64,000 nucleotides of DNA from Galeopsis tetrahit (lineage: Eukaryota > Streptophyta > Magnoliopsida > Lamiales > Lamiaceae). A program made the translations under genes and the position numbers. The notes below the pieces were generated by a model, which saw only the letters and a list, made by a program, of their open reading frames with translations, searched no databases and was not told where the DNA came from. Positions 42,992-54,033 of this stretch are shown here, piece after piece; position 1 is the first letter of the stretch, and every line of letters begins with the position of its first letter. The DNA is taken from positions 63,749,441 to 63,813,440 of the forward strand of contig OY776125.1 of assembly GCA_963675135.1 (NCBI GenBank), read 5' to 3'.

Positions 42992-45900
42992 ATGGCACCC
43001 AAAATTAAGAAGGAAGAACTTGTAGACTTCAATGATCCATCCTTGGACATTGATTTCTCATATCTCAGCAATCCAAACTCACTTTGGTTTGAAAAACTAG
43101 TTGCCTTTGACAGTCCAGACACTGAGGTTCATCAAGTCCTCCAATGGCTAAGGGAGGCTGGGCTAGAAAAGTTCTTAGGCACCAAGCCAGATTCCTGCCT
43201 GAACTCCTTCATGGCTGAATTCTTTGCCCATCTCAAATGGAAGGGCAAGAAGGGAGATGTGTGCACTAAGCTCACATATGCAGAAGAAGATGAAGAAGAA
43301 GAAAGCCAACACACCATCATCTTCACTGCAGAGGAAGGAAGGAGAAGATCAGGAGTTCTACCTTACATGGCTGCTTACACCCAAGAAGCTAGTAAGTGCT
43401 CAAAACAAGAACACTCTAAAGCCAGTTTTTAGACACTTGTTTGATTGTGTGGTGAAGAGTTTGTTAAGTCATTCTGGGAGTGTTGAACAAATCAGTATGC
43501 CTAAGTTAAGAGTAATGGCTGCTGTGGTTGACTCTGTTGAGAAAAGAGTCAAGTTTGATTGGAAAAGCTTTATCTTGGACAAGATGATGAATGAGAAATT
43601 CAAATTTAAAGAGGTGAAACACCACAAGGTGGTGGTTGATGGAAGACTCCAGTTTTGCACAAGAGCCAGCCTGCTCTTAGAAAGATTTGCTCATTACACT
43701 CATCTACAAGCAAAACCAAAGCCTTTTCCTGCTCAAAAGGTGATGTTCAGAAAGCTGTCTTCTAAGACAGAAAAGAGGAAGCAGGAGGCTGCCTCCAAGA
43801 AAGTTGTTGCAATTGTTCCCACAACCAGAACCTCTCCAAGAAAAAGGAAAGCTCAACCACCAAAAGTTCAGCCAAATGTGAAGAAAATGAAGAAGATTAT
43901 GAGAGAATCTTCCCCAGAGAGTCAGTCAAGAAGTGGAGGAGCCACTTCTGAGGAGATTGAGAAGGTTGCTAATGAAGGAGTCAACCCCCCTGAAGAGGGT
44001 GAAGAATTCAGAGAGGTTGTCCCCTTACAGCCTGAAAGTGTAACAGAATTCAGGGATCTTGACCAGCCAACAAGATCTGAAAGAAGGAAAAGAATAATCA
44101 AAACCTCTGAGAAGCAGAGATTGATGGAAGAGGAGAAAAAGAAGAAAGAGTTTTTCAAGGAGATTAGGCAAGCTAGTAGGTCTAACTCCAAGTCAAAATC
44201 AAAGCCCAACAGCCCTGAAGCCAACTCTCCTGATATTCAATCAGAAAGAATATCCCCATCAAGGCATGAAGAAGAGGAGTGCAAGACTCCTGAAGATGCC
44301 CCAATCATTGCCAAGAAAGTTTACTCTCCTGAAGGTGCCCCAGATAGAGCAGGTATAGATGTGCTGGCAGACTTGGTCAATCTTGAGGATAGACCTTTTT
44401 CCCCACTTTATCCAAGACTTCTCTCTTATACCAAACTTCTTGAAACTGTCCTTCAAGAAGGGGATCAAGTTGCTCTCCCACCCATTCCAGCCACTCCAAT
44501 TACCTCTTCGGGAACATTGCTCTCAAAAGCACCTGAATCCCAACTTGTTTTAAGCTCTAACCCTTCTGAACCCAACCTACCTGAAATCCAGTCAAACCTA
44601 CCTGAATCCCAATCCAACCCTCCTGAATCCCAAGCCAACTCCTCTGAAGATGAAAGTGGTGAAGAATACACTTATGAGGGGATGCTAAGGCAGATTGCCA
44701 AGGCTAATGTGGATGAACTATATCCAGGGTTGAAGGAGTCTCCTAGGCTGCAACAACAGTTCTATGATCTCAGAGCTCTTGTTGAGATCAAGGATAGAAC
44801 TATGGTAGAAATAGCTCAAGCTATTCAGGATAAAGGAGCAAGCTGGTGGCAGGTTGAAGAGAACAGGCTCTTGAACTTTGCAAATGTGAAGAAATCCAGT
44901 GTGTTGACCACTGAGGCCTTGTTCTGCACCATTGTTCATGAGAAGGTGCTAGCTGAGAGAGAAAGAATTACACAGGGACTCAGGCACCCTGATAGTCCAT
45001 CTGATGGTGATAATGATGATGATGATGATGATAACACCAATCCCAACCCTCCAGGCCTCAACTCTGCTCAGGTACATTACTTGACCTATCACTCTGAAAA
45101 GGACTCTGATCATTCAGAGGAGTTGACCAAAGATGGTAACTCAGTCCAAGATGCATTGGCCAAGGATGGTTCTCTTGAACCTGAGGCACAGCTTGACAAT
45201 GTTGAGACTTCCATGGGAGAAGCTAGTTTGGCTAAAGCCTCATCAATGTCAGGAAAGTTGGACATTGACCAGCCTTTAGTCATTCAGGATGACTCAGTGG
45301 CCTTGGGATGCCCAAGCACTGTGATCTCCCAACAACTGCCCTCTGTGGATCCTGTTGAGGATATGGAGGTGTCAGGTTTAGGAAAAGAAGGAGTTGAAAA
45401 GGCAAATAGTGGTGAAAACTCAGAGGGAGATGATGGTGAGGATTGTGTGATTACAGGTTCCCTGAGTGCACCACAAAAAGAGGGAGATGAAGTAGAAATA
45501 TTGGGTGCAGCCCAATATGAGAGTCAGGCTATTCTTCAAGTCAAATCTGAACTTGATGAATCCCTTGGTGAAAGGAGGCCTGATTCTCCAGAGAATGTGA
45601 GCTTATCTACTGAAAATGAAGAAAAGAATTTAGTTGAAAAAGAGAGAGAAGGTGTTGATGTATCAGGCCTTAAGGGAGATAAAAAGAATGAGGGTGTTGA
45701 GTGAGTTTTTACTAACACTCTTAGTTTTGCAGATTCTGTAACTGTTACAATTGAGCAAATTTTTGCAGATGCCTCCCTTACTGATATACCAGTCAATACT
45801 GATATTGACCTTGAAGCAGTTTCAGCCAATGTATCCACATTGAACAAGATGTATTTTGAGCAAGCCAACACCACTGAAGCAGGCTTTCAGATTGCTACTC

Positions 45901-47714
45901 AAACTGCAACTATCATTGAAGAACAGTCAGAGAAGTTGGATACTTTGGTAAGGGAAGTTGGTAAGGCACATGCAGCAACAATTGATACTCTAGATGGCCA
46001 AGGAAAGACTCTAGCCTCTGTGGAAATGAGGCTAACTGGATCAGAGGAAGTAATCTTGCCAACACTGGATGCAAGAATTTGTGGTGTTGAAACTGGACTG
46101 CAAACAGTTTCAACAGAAGTTACAAGGGCCAAGGATGAGATGGTAAAGTTCACAAAATCTGTGAAAAAGGAGCAGCAAGGCCTCAAAGATTTGTACAAGC
46201 ATAATGTGAGAGCCTTGAGAAGGACAATCAAAGATGCATTAAGGCAAATGACTGCTGCATAAAGAAACAAAGCTGAAGAATTGAAAGCTGCAATGGTGAA
46301 AGAGGCTGCAGAGAAGTTCACTGTTGAACTTATGGCCAAAGTGTCTGATCAAGTTGTGGCCAACCTCACTGAACAACTTCAGGCCAAACTTGATCAATCC
46401 CTGAAAGCCACTTTGGATGCCATTGTTGCTCAAAAGATGAAACCTGTCCACACATTCTTGAGCATGGCAGATGACAAAATGCAAAACATTCATGATGAGA
46501 ATGTTTACCTACTGCAGGAGTTGAAGTCCCTCACTCATGCTCACTCACATCTCTCTGTCACTATGAGTGAATTGAAGCCCCAGTGTTTTGATAATGCCAA
46601 AAAGGGGGAAAGAGAGAGAGCAAGGGCAAAGGGAACCTTGGTTATTGGTGAATCCAAAGGAAAGGAGAAGGTCCCTGATGCTGAGGAGGAGGCAGTAGAA
46701 GACATTGGGAAAGGAAAAGGCCCAATGAACATTGAGAACTTGACTGAGGAAGAACAGATTCAAATTGCTGTCAAAGAATCTATGATGTCTGCAATGGAGA
46801 GTCAGGCAAGGAAGCAACAAAGGCCTGGTGGTGAGTCAGCAGGACTTGAACCCAAAGAGAAGGTTGCTGAAGTAAGGGGGAAGGTGACAAGGTCATCTGA
46901 AAGAAAAAGGAAGGAATTGCAAGCCTTCAATGAATTCCCAACCAGCCTGACTTTGCCTTCAGAATTTCAGTCTGAGGAATCTACTCCAGTAAGGCAATCA
47001 AAGAGATTGAAGAAAGCAGCCAAGTTGCCTGCCATTGAAGAAGAAGAAGAGGTACAGGACAGAGAGCCTGAAGTTGTAGTGCCCAAGCTTGCTGATGATC
47101 CTTCTAAGCTGTTTGAAGAAGGATTTGGAAAGGATCCAGAAACACAGGAGAAGCTAGCTCTTCTAAGAGCTAAAGAAAGAATGGATCAGTTGGTTGAGGC
47201 CAACAAGGCAAGAGATGGAAGGAGGGCAAACTTCAAAGCTCCAAGAAGGAGGGCCTCTTACAGAAAACTTAAACCTCAAATGCTGCAAAGATGGGACACT
47301 CAGTACCCTCACCATGATAAGTGGGTTCCAATCTCACTGAATGATGCATGGGAGGAGGCTAAGAGAAGTTTTGTATATGACTTTTATGTCATAGGAAAGT
47401 GGCTTGAAGAGAGTGTAGATGAAGTCTTTGTGCAGTTTATGTTTGAGAACCATAGGGACCTCTACCAGAAGCTGTTTGCAGCAGCTGAGATGGCCAGAAT
47501 TGAATTCAAGGCCCCTGGTCCCATTCTGTACATGCCTCCTAAGTTCAATGGGAACCTAATTGATGAGGGAAAGATTCTGGAAGAATTCATCAACATCATG
47601 AGGATGGAGAAGTTGAAGCCTGGCCCTAAAGGAACCAACAAAGAGATATGGGAACTGAAGAAAAGAGTATGGGCTCAGTATGGCATTGCTCCTCAAGATA
47701 ATGGAACTCTGTGA
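42992..47714 (+). pseudogene. Element E ORF3, broken
   Basis: Starts MAPKIKKEELVDF, matching F's MAPKAKPEMVIDF. The conserved N-terminal domain is present: GLEKFLGTKPDSC, then LRVMAAVVDSVEKRVKFDWKSF. One frameshift lies between about 43320 and 43360; TGA at 45702-45704 and TAA at 46260-46262 break the rest, which otherwise keeps one frame. The middle has Pro/Glu/Ser/Asn repeats (44520-44645) and an Asp run (about 45005). The last third is coiled coil, a basic patch (RQSKRLKKAAK), and a C-terminal block WVPISLNDAWEEAKRSF. No membrane segment or signal peptide is apparent. Intact length would be about 1570 residues. Confidence 0.85.
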
Positions 47715-48029
47715 TGGATAAGTTCACTTTTTCCCTATTTGCTGTTTTGATTTCTATGTTTGTTGTTATTTTGCAGTTCTAGACTAGTGAGTCCTTTTTG
47801 ATTTTCAGCTCTGTAATGCTCTATCACTTATATAAAAGGATCACTATGTTTCTATCAAGAGATAACAACTCATTATCTCAACTAACCTATCATGACATAT
47901 ATACTTGATTTATTGTGCTAACAGTTTCTTTCAGGCAAGTTGACCAGTTCACTCTCCCTGAAGGTAAAAGTATAGTATAAGTCAAGTCCCCTTTGTAATA
48001 GGTTTTGGCATCATCAAAAAGTGGGAAAT
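47715..48029 (+). other. Element E 3' untranslated tail and polypurine tract
   Basis: About 315 bp between ORF3 and the 3' LTR, ending TTTTGGCATCATCAAAAAG then TGGGAAAT. Compared with C and D, the tract has one T in its G run (AAAAAGTGGGAAAT). Confidence 0.8.
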
Positions 48030-49634
48030 TGTTGAGAATAAAATGATTTTGATTTAGATACCAAAACCCCTGATTGATGATGTTCAGATTAGTTGAGATA
48101 AGCTCAAGTCTAGTTCAGGCAAGTTGTCTCAGCACACTTGAGTTTGTAGATTGCTTAAGTGAAAAATCTCAGGAATGTTGTGAGATTTTAGTATTCAGGA
48201 TAATTGTCCAAAGCTGGAATGTTAGGCAGCTTGATAAGTCTATAGGCCAAAGTTGCTGAACTTTCAGGACAGACTGACCAAGTGGACAACTTAGCTGAAG
48301 AGACCAAGAGCTGTAAAGCAATGCTCATAAATGCAAATGATCAAGACAGTTGAAGTACAAATGATCAAGAGCATTGAATGTCAAAGCCCAAAAGACACAT
48401 TCAATGAAGCATTTATTGCCAATCATGCCTGAATCAAGCATTGAAGACTTGAAGCATTAAAGAGTGAAGCATTGAATGAATGTTGGAATATTCTCAATCG
48501 CAGCAGGAATGTTCAGGGAGCTTGTCCCATCTGACCGTTGGTTGAGTGTAGCTTCTGCCACAAATCAACCTTGGGAAATGTGCATATTTGGAAACTGACA
48601 CAAGTCATCTCAGTCGCATTTTTCAGAAGTCAACACATTCATTCAAGCAACCATTGAAGAGGCCTTTTACACAGTGGATAAAAGGATGCCAAGCTTCATA
48701 GCCGTTTCAATGGAGCTGCAAATAGACAAGTTTGAATTGCTATCCCTCCAACGGTTAGCTGCTCAAATTTGCCTATAAATACAGAAGTGATCAAGGGATT
48801 CAATCATCCAACTACAAGCTATCAAACTATCATCAAGCTTTCAAAGGAAACCAAGCTGTTCTCTAGAATTCCAAGTTTCCTGAATCACTTCTTTTAGCTA
48901 AGCCAATCTTTGTAAACATCCAAAGCTTAGCATTGAGATATCCTAAGCCTTTACACTGTTCTTATTGTAAAGGATATCTCTACTAGTTGGAACCAAACCT
49001 CAAACCCTTATCTCATTTAGTGAAGAGAGAGTTTGTTGTAGAAGTGCGGAGTTAAGGACTGTTAGTGTGAAACACAGTCTTAACTCAGAGAGATTGAGCA
49101 CTAGGACTCAGGTTATCCTAGGGATCAAAACACTAAGAGAGTGTTGTTGATCAGTGCACCTTGGCACTATAAAACAAGCTAATTTCATTGTGAAGGAATT
49201 ATCCTGTTCAATCAGGGAAAGTGGATGTAGGAGCTTGAGTCTCTGAACCACTATAAACTTGTGTGCCATTTACTTACTGCATTCTTTATTGCACTTTCAT
49301 TCAAACATATTTTAAAGAAACATAACTCAGTAAGTGAGAAAATCTGTTTTGGACAAAGTCCCTGATAATTTGTATCTTTTCAGAAATTAACTTGGAGTAT
49401 TTCTTTAGTCAAAGGCCAACCACATTCCGCACTTAGCAACTCTTTTAGATATTTAGCCAACTTATCACTCAATAGTAATCAGTAGGACAGGTATCTATCA
49501 AAGTTCACACTCAGGCCAGTTGTGAGACAACTTGCCTGATAAGACCAGTTTGTCAAAAAGAAAAAGAATTTGCATACACAAGTGCATTCCCCCCCCCCCC
49601 ATACACATGTGTTATACTCCACCAAGGACCAACA
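48030..49634 (+). repeat. Element E 3' LTR
   Basis: 1605 bp, about 99% identical to the 5' copy by eye, including the C run near 49590. It is followed by the target duplication GAAGC. Confidence 0.95.
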
Positions 49635-49639
49635 GAAGC

Positions 49640-49816
49640 ATTGGATGAATAGTAAGAAGATCTTTACTTTACTTATTTTCATTTTGATATTTTACTAAGT
49701 ATTTGTAATCTATCTTGATGAATGAAAAGGTGAAATATTTTGATAAGATAACTACTTAATTGATCTATTTACTTAAATAATTCAAGTAGTTTTGGCTTCA
49801 TCAAAAAGGGGGAAAT
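49640..49816 (+). other. Element C ORF3 stop, 3' tail and polypurine tract
   Basis: When E is removed, the ORF3 tail of C reads SGGS then Ile-Gly and TGA (49646-49648 region). An AT-rich tail follows, ending GTTTTGGCTTCATC and AAAAAGGGGGAAAT (about 49803-49816) directly before the LTR. Confidence 0.8.
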
Positions 49817-51099
49817 TGTTGGGATATGAATCCTAAGACAAGTTCTATTTTTTATGATGAGATGAGTTTTGATAAGCCAAAAAGAAGACTTGAATATATT
49901 CTAAGTGTTGACTGATCTGTTATGGAAGTCGTCTTGTATGAGACAAAATGAGATGAGATAAAAGTAAAACTGAAATATAATTAAGTATGAAAAGAATGTA
50001 TATTTCATATAGGTTTTCAAGATAACCTTTAATTGTTGTATGGAAGCTTATGTTTATATTTTGATATATTGTAATATTCTTTAAGATGACTAAGCTAGTC
50101 TATAAAGCTTAAAGTAATGTAATGTAATAGATTAGTTAGCTTAGATAGAACGAGCAGAGTTCTAAAGAAGATGAAAACTATCAAGTGAAGACAAGAAGAC
50201 TTGTCAAGACAAGTTACGAAGAAGTCTAAAATATTCTAAGTGTTGAATATGTTGAAGACAAGACAAGTCAAGTTAAGCCAGAATTGAAGATTCGTATCAG
50301 ATTAGAAGATATGAAGTTAGTTATGGATCTTAAGCAAATAACCGTTGTATTAAGAAGATACATATCAAGAATCGGTTATCAGAATTAGTTGAAAGAAGTT
50401 ATCAAGAAAGTTTGTTGGATAACTAACTTATATTTACAAGGTGAAGTCTATAAAATAGTTGATGGCATTCAACGTTTGAAGACTACTGAATCTGAGATTA
50501 CTGAAGCACGTATTTAAGTATTCAAGCATAAGAAACTCGTAGAGTTCAAGAAAGAAAGAAGAAGAAGTTTAGAATAGAAGAGACTACTCAAGAAGGTTTA
50601 GTTCGAAAATAAAGAAGTTTTCTTTATTGTTTTAGTTTGTATAAGCTTGCTAGTTGCTTATTAAATCACTAGTTGTTAGATCGAAGATGTATTTGGTGAT
50701 ATAATTGAGAAGATCGAAGTCTTATTTCTTGGGACTTAAAGCCACAAGATCAGTTTAATAAAATATCACGAACTGGGTTTGTGAGAGTGGATGTAGACAT
50801 TTGTCGAACCACTATAAATCTTGTGTGTTCATTTACTTACTGTTTTATATCTTTTAATTGTTAATTCGGGTAATCAACAAGATTGAAAAATCGAAGTTGA
50901 ATAGACGAGTTTGATATTTGCAGAATAAACAAGTAAGGTTTTGAATTGTTTAGTTGAGTATAAATTGTTAAGGGCTCAAAATCTGATATTTCGCATTGTT
51001 AATCTCTGATATTTAGAAAAAAATTCAAAAGTCTATTCACCCCTCCCCTCTAGACTTTTAGACTAGTTCTAAACTTAACTCAACTACTTGGGACCAACA
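49817..51099 (+). repeat. Element C 3' LTR
   Basis: 1283 bp, TGTTGGGATATGAATCC ... GGACCAACA. It is homologous to but well diverged from the D LTR. It has a TATA box (CTATAAAATA, 50448-50457) and the shared C-rich CACCCCTCCCCTCTAGAC block. The 5' partner lies outside the window. Confidence 0.92.
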
Positions 51100-52087
51100 C
51101 CATTCATGTGAACTCATCAAAGTGAGCTTCATCTCCATCAGATAAGAACCCTGACTCGCATGATGAGGGTAGATCATCATCTGAATCACTATCTTCCTCA
51201 CCAGCCATCATGGTCTTTCTTCTGGAAAATCTTCCCTCTCTTCGAGCTCTAATCTCTTCTCGCTCCTTGGGTGTAGGGTCTTGACATTCTACACTGAAAT
51301 GACCAGGTTTATGACATGTATAACATAAATCCTTACCTTCCCTTGAGATCTTGCTAGGAGTAGCTTCTCTTCTGCTACTTCCTCTTCGATTAGAAGACTC
51401 TTCTCTTCTGGTGGAACTAGGTTCCTGTCTTCTACGCTCAGGAGTGCATTCTTATCGGTCCTTGGACTTATAGGATGATGACTCTCCTGCATGGTTAGTT
51501 TTTCTATCCTTATAATCTTTATAGAACTTTTTGTACTTACCATGCTTAGTTTTAAGTTTGTCGAATCTCTTCATCATCAAGGCCATTTGTTATTGTAAGC
51601 TAAGATCTAATGGAACTTCCTCTTCTCTCACTTTAGGAGTTTTACCAGAACGGCTTGATCCCTTGGCGGCCGCTGAAGCTTTGAAAGCAACAACTTTAGA
51701 AGAAGAGGGTGTCGCCTATTCTTCACCTCTCTCGTCTGCTCCATCTATATCATATTCGTGAAGAGTTTAAAACAAGGTTTGAACATACCAGTTTTTTAGA
51801 TCTTTATTTTCTTTTATAATCCAAACTTTCGTTTGCCAAATCTTAGGCAATGCATACAATACTTTAGCATTTACTTCGCTCTTCGTGTATTTTTGCCCAG
51901 ATTCTCAATTTCATTTATAATTTTGGTAAAACGATTGTCTATTTGGTAAATATTCTCACCAGACAACATCTTAAAGTTGTCAAACTTTTGTACTACCGTA
52001 ATGAGCTTATTTTCCTTAATCTGCTCAGTGCCTTCGCACATGATTGCTAATGCATCCCACATTTCTTTGGAAGATTTAAGACGAATA
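51100..52087 (-). pseudogene. gag: Element G: gag fragment of an older Sirevirus-like Copia element
   Basis: The minus strand encodes a gag related to A. At the right is SSKEMWDALAIMCEGTEQIKE with RFTKIINEIENLGK; towards the left is the CCHC knuckle CYTCHKPGHFSVEC at about 51275-51320, then an acidic DSDSDDD region. Frameshifts and stops lie between the two parts. The fragment is bounded by the C 3' LTR on the left and the F 5' LTR on the right. The rest of G must continue beyond both, outside the window. It is the outermost host layer visible. Confidence 0.85.
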
Positions 52088-53897
52088 TGTTGGGAATAAA
52101 ATGACATATGTTTTGATTAAATACCAAAACCCCCTGAGACATGCCAAGTCACAATTGATTGTGCTCTAAATCTGTTAGAACACATAGTATAAGGCTAGAA
52201 GAGAAGCTGAAATGTCTAGGCAGCTCTTAGATGATTAGATGCACAAAGTGAGGGGGAACATATGCTTTGAAGATTATCAAGATCAAGTCCCCTCAAGGCT
52301 CAAATTCTGGCTAAGCATACTCTATTGAAAACCAAATGCTCTGATCGGGAGAGTTGTCCAGAGAAGTTGTCTCTGCTCAATTAAAGCAAGAACAAAGGTT
52401 CTAAAGCTCAAAAGGCAAAGTTTATTCAAATGCTCTGATCAGGAGAGTTGTCCAGAGAAGTTGTCTTTGTGCAATTAAAGCAAGAACAAAGGTTCTGAAG
52501 CTCAAAGGCCAAGTATGCTGATCAGGAGAGTTGTCCAGAAGAGTTGTCTCTGCACAATTAAACCAGAACAAATGTTTTGATGCTTAAAAGTCAACTATGC
52601 TGAAGAGATTAAGGCAACTTCACCCTAAAAGCCTTCAAAGAATGATGCTAAGTTCAAATCCAAGTGAAGCAAAGGGAAAGAGCCAAGTCATCTGAAGAAG
52701 AGCAAGCCAACTATGCTGATATGCAAAGTCTACTGATAGTGATAAGTAGAGTTGTCCATTTGATAAGGAATGTTGTCCTATCATTGGATCAAACCTCAGA
52801 AGCCATGTCCAAGTCCTAACAAGTGAATCTTAAAGTCAGACATTGGGAAGAGTGCTGCAGAATGAAGACAAAGTCTTACAAGCCGTTTATTACCCAAATG
52901 AGGACATGTCACTATCAAGAAACTGTCTTCCAGTTTAAAGAACTCAAGGAAGACATTTATAGCAATTTGAGACTGCCTCTCCAACGGGTAAATCCTCAAA
53001 TTTGTCTATAAATACAAGAAGTGTGAAGACCATTTGAAGCATCCATTTCTACATCCAACTGAACAATTATTCTGAAGCTTCAAAGTCCCCAAAAGACATT
53101 CTTAGTCTTGAAACACTTCTTTTAAGCTGAACCTATCTGTATATCCATACAAAGCTTAGAGAGATATCCTATCCTTATACACTGACCTTCATTGTAAAGG
53201 ATATCTCATTAGTTGGAACCTTACTTCAACCCTTAACCCTTTGAAGTGAGAAAGTGAGAAGGTTGTAGTAGTAGAAGTGGTAGGAGCTGACTGTTGAGAG
53301 AAGAACAGTTCAGTTCTGAGTTGATAAAGGGTACTAGGACTCTAGACATCCTAGGGATCAATTCACCAAGGAGTGGTGTTATTGATCAAGTGCACCTTGG
53401 CACTATAAAACAAGTTAATTCCAAGAGTGAAGGAATTATCCTGTTAAATCAGGGAAAGTGGATGTAGGAGCTTGAGTCTCTGAACCACTATAAACTCTTG
53501 TGTTGATTTACTTTCAAGCACTTTCATACATTCAACACTGCACACAAAACTGATCTTCAAAAGAACTTATATTCAAAGACTGTGCAAAACTGTATTGGAC
53601 AAGTTCCCTGAAAACTGGACTATATTGCTTAAGTGATTTCAGAACTTAAAGGAGTTGAAACTAAAGGGCCAACCACTATTCCGCACTTATAACCAACCTA
53701 GATAGTCATTCGACTAAGTACTCTGTAGGACTTAGTAGCTTGGTTATCTTATAAAAGGTTATACATCTTCAGCAGAGTTGTCCAAGACAAACTTGCTGAA
53801 CTCTGGTTTGATCAAAGTTGAAAACAATTTGCATACAAGTGTATTCCCCCCTCCCCCTCCCCCATACACTTGTTATATACTCCTTTCAGGACCAACA
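52088..53897 (+). repeat. Element F 5' LTR
   Basis: 1810 bp, TGTTGGGAATAAAATG ... GGACCAACA. It contains three tandem repeats (52334-52605), a near-match AACGG site TCCAACGGGTA (52980-52990), a TATA box CTATAAATAC (53006-53015), and a C-rich tract near 53845 matching the C run of E. Confidence 0.93.
52334..52605 (+). repeat. Three tandem repeats of about 85-94 bp in the F LTR
   Basis: Units begin near 52334, 52428 and 52513. Each carries GCTGATC or GCTCTGATC, GGAGAGTTGTCCAGA, GTTGTCT and CAATTAAA..AGAACAAA. Copies differ by a few substitutions and small indels. They lie upstream of the TATA box, so an enhancer role is possible. Confidence 0.85.
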
Positions 53898-53899
53898 AG

Positions 53900-53911
53900 T
53901 GGTATCAAAGC
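53900..53911 (+). other. Element F primer-binding site, one base changed
   Basis: TGGTATCAAAGC, against TGGTATCAGAGC in A, B, D and E. The position, two bases after the LTR end, is normal. Confidence 0.88.
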
Positions 53912-54033
53912 AGGGGTTCAAAGACCACTGCTTCTGAAAATCCATCTTGATTTTCAAAATCACATATTTGGTGTGGTCACTGAACTGATCTATCTGAAAT
54001 CTTATCATTTGACTGACATCTTATTCTTAAGCC

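Larger units (their letters stand above)
34722..49634 (+). mobile_element. Element E: complete Sirevirus-like Copia retrotransposon with ORF3
   Basis: 14,913 bp with LTRs of 1606 and 1605 bp and target duplication GAAGC (34717-34721, 49635-49639). Order: LTR, primer site, gag, pol, spacer, ORF3, polypurine tract, LTR. By eye the LTRs differ at about 15 sites (0.9%). E and F form a subfamily distinct from C/D. It is inserted in the ORF3 tail of C. All three genes carry disabling mutations. Confidence 0.96.
15414..51099 (+). mobile_element. Element C: Sirevirus-like Copia retrotransposon in pieces, host of B, D, E and hAT element 2
   Basis: Plus-strand element. Its visible pieces are gag and early pol (15414-18199), later pol fused to an ORF3 tail (31935-34721), and the gene end, polypurine tract and 3' LTR (49635-51099). 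The pieces join exactly at the target duplications ATTGT (D) and GAAGC (E). The 5' LTR and start of gag lie left of the window beyond B and A. C is inserted in the gag of element G at 51100; the right-side duplication would be CCATT. C is related to D in gag and pol but its LTR is clearly diverged from D's. Confidence 0.9.

Noticed and set aside
45706..45732. TACTAAC followed by a TTTTGCAG acceptor-like motif in E ORF3, suggesting an intron
   Set aside because: F reads through the homologous region in frame with sense codons, and in E the same frame reopens right after one TGA. A nonsense mutation explains it without an intron.
45899..46339. Long minus-strand ORF opposite E ORF3
   Set aside because: A shadow of the coiled-coil coding sequence on the plus strand, which has homologues in F.
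52334..52605. CRISPR-like direct repeats
   Set aside because: Only three units that are themselves nearly continuous, inside a plant LTR; no repeat-spacer structure.
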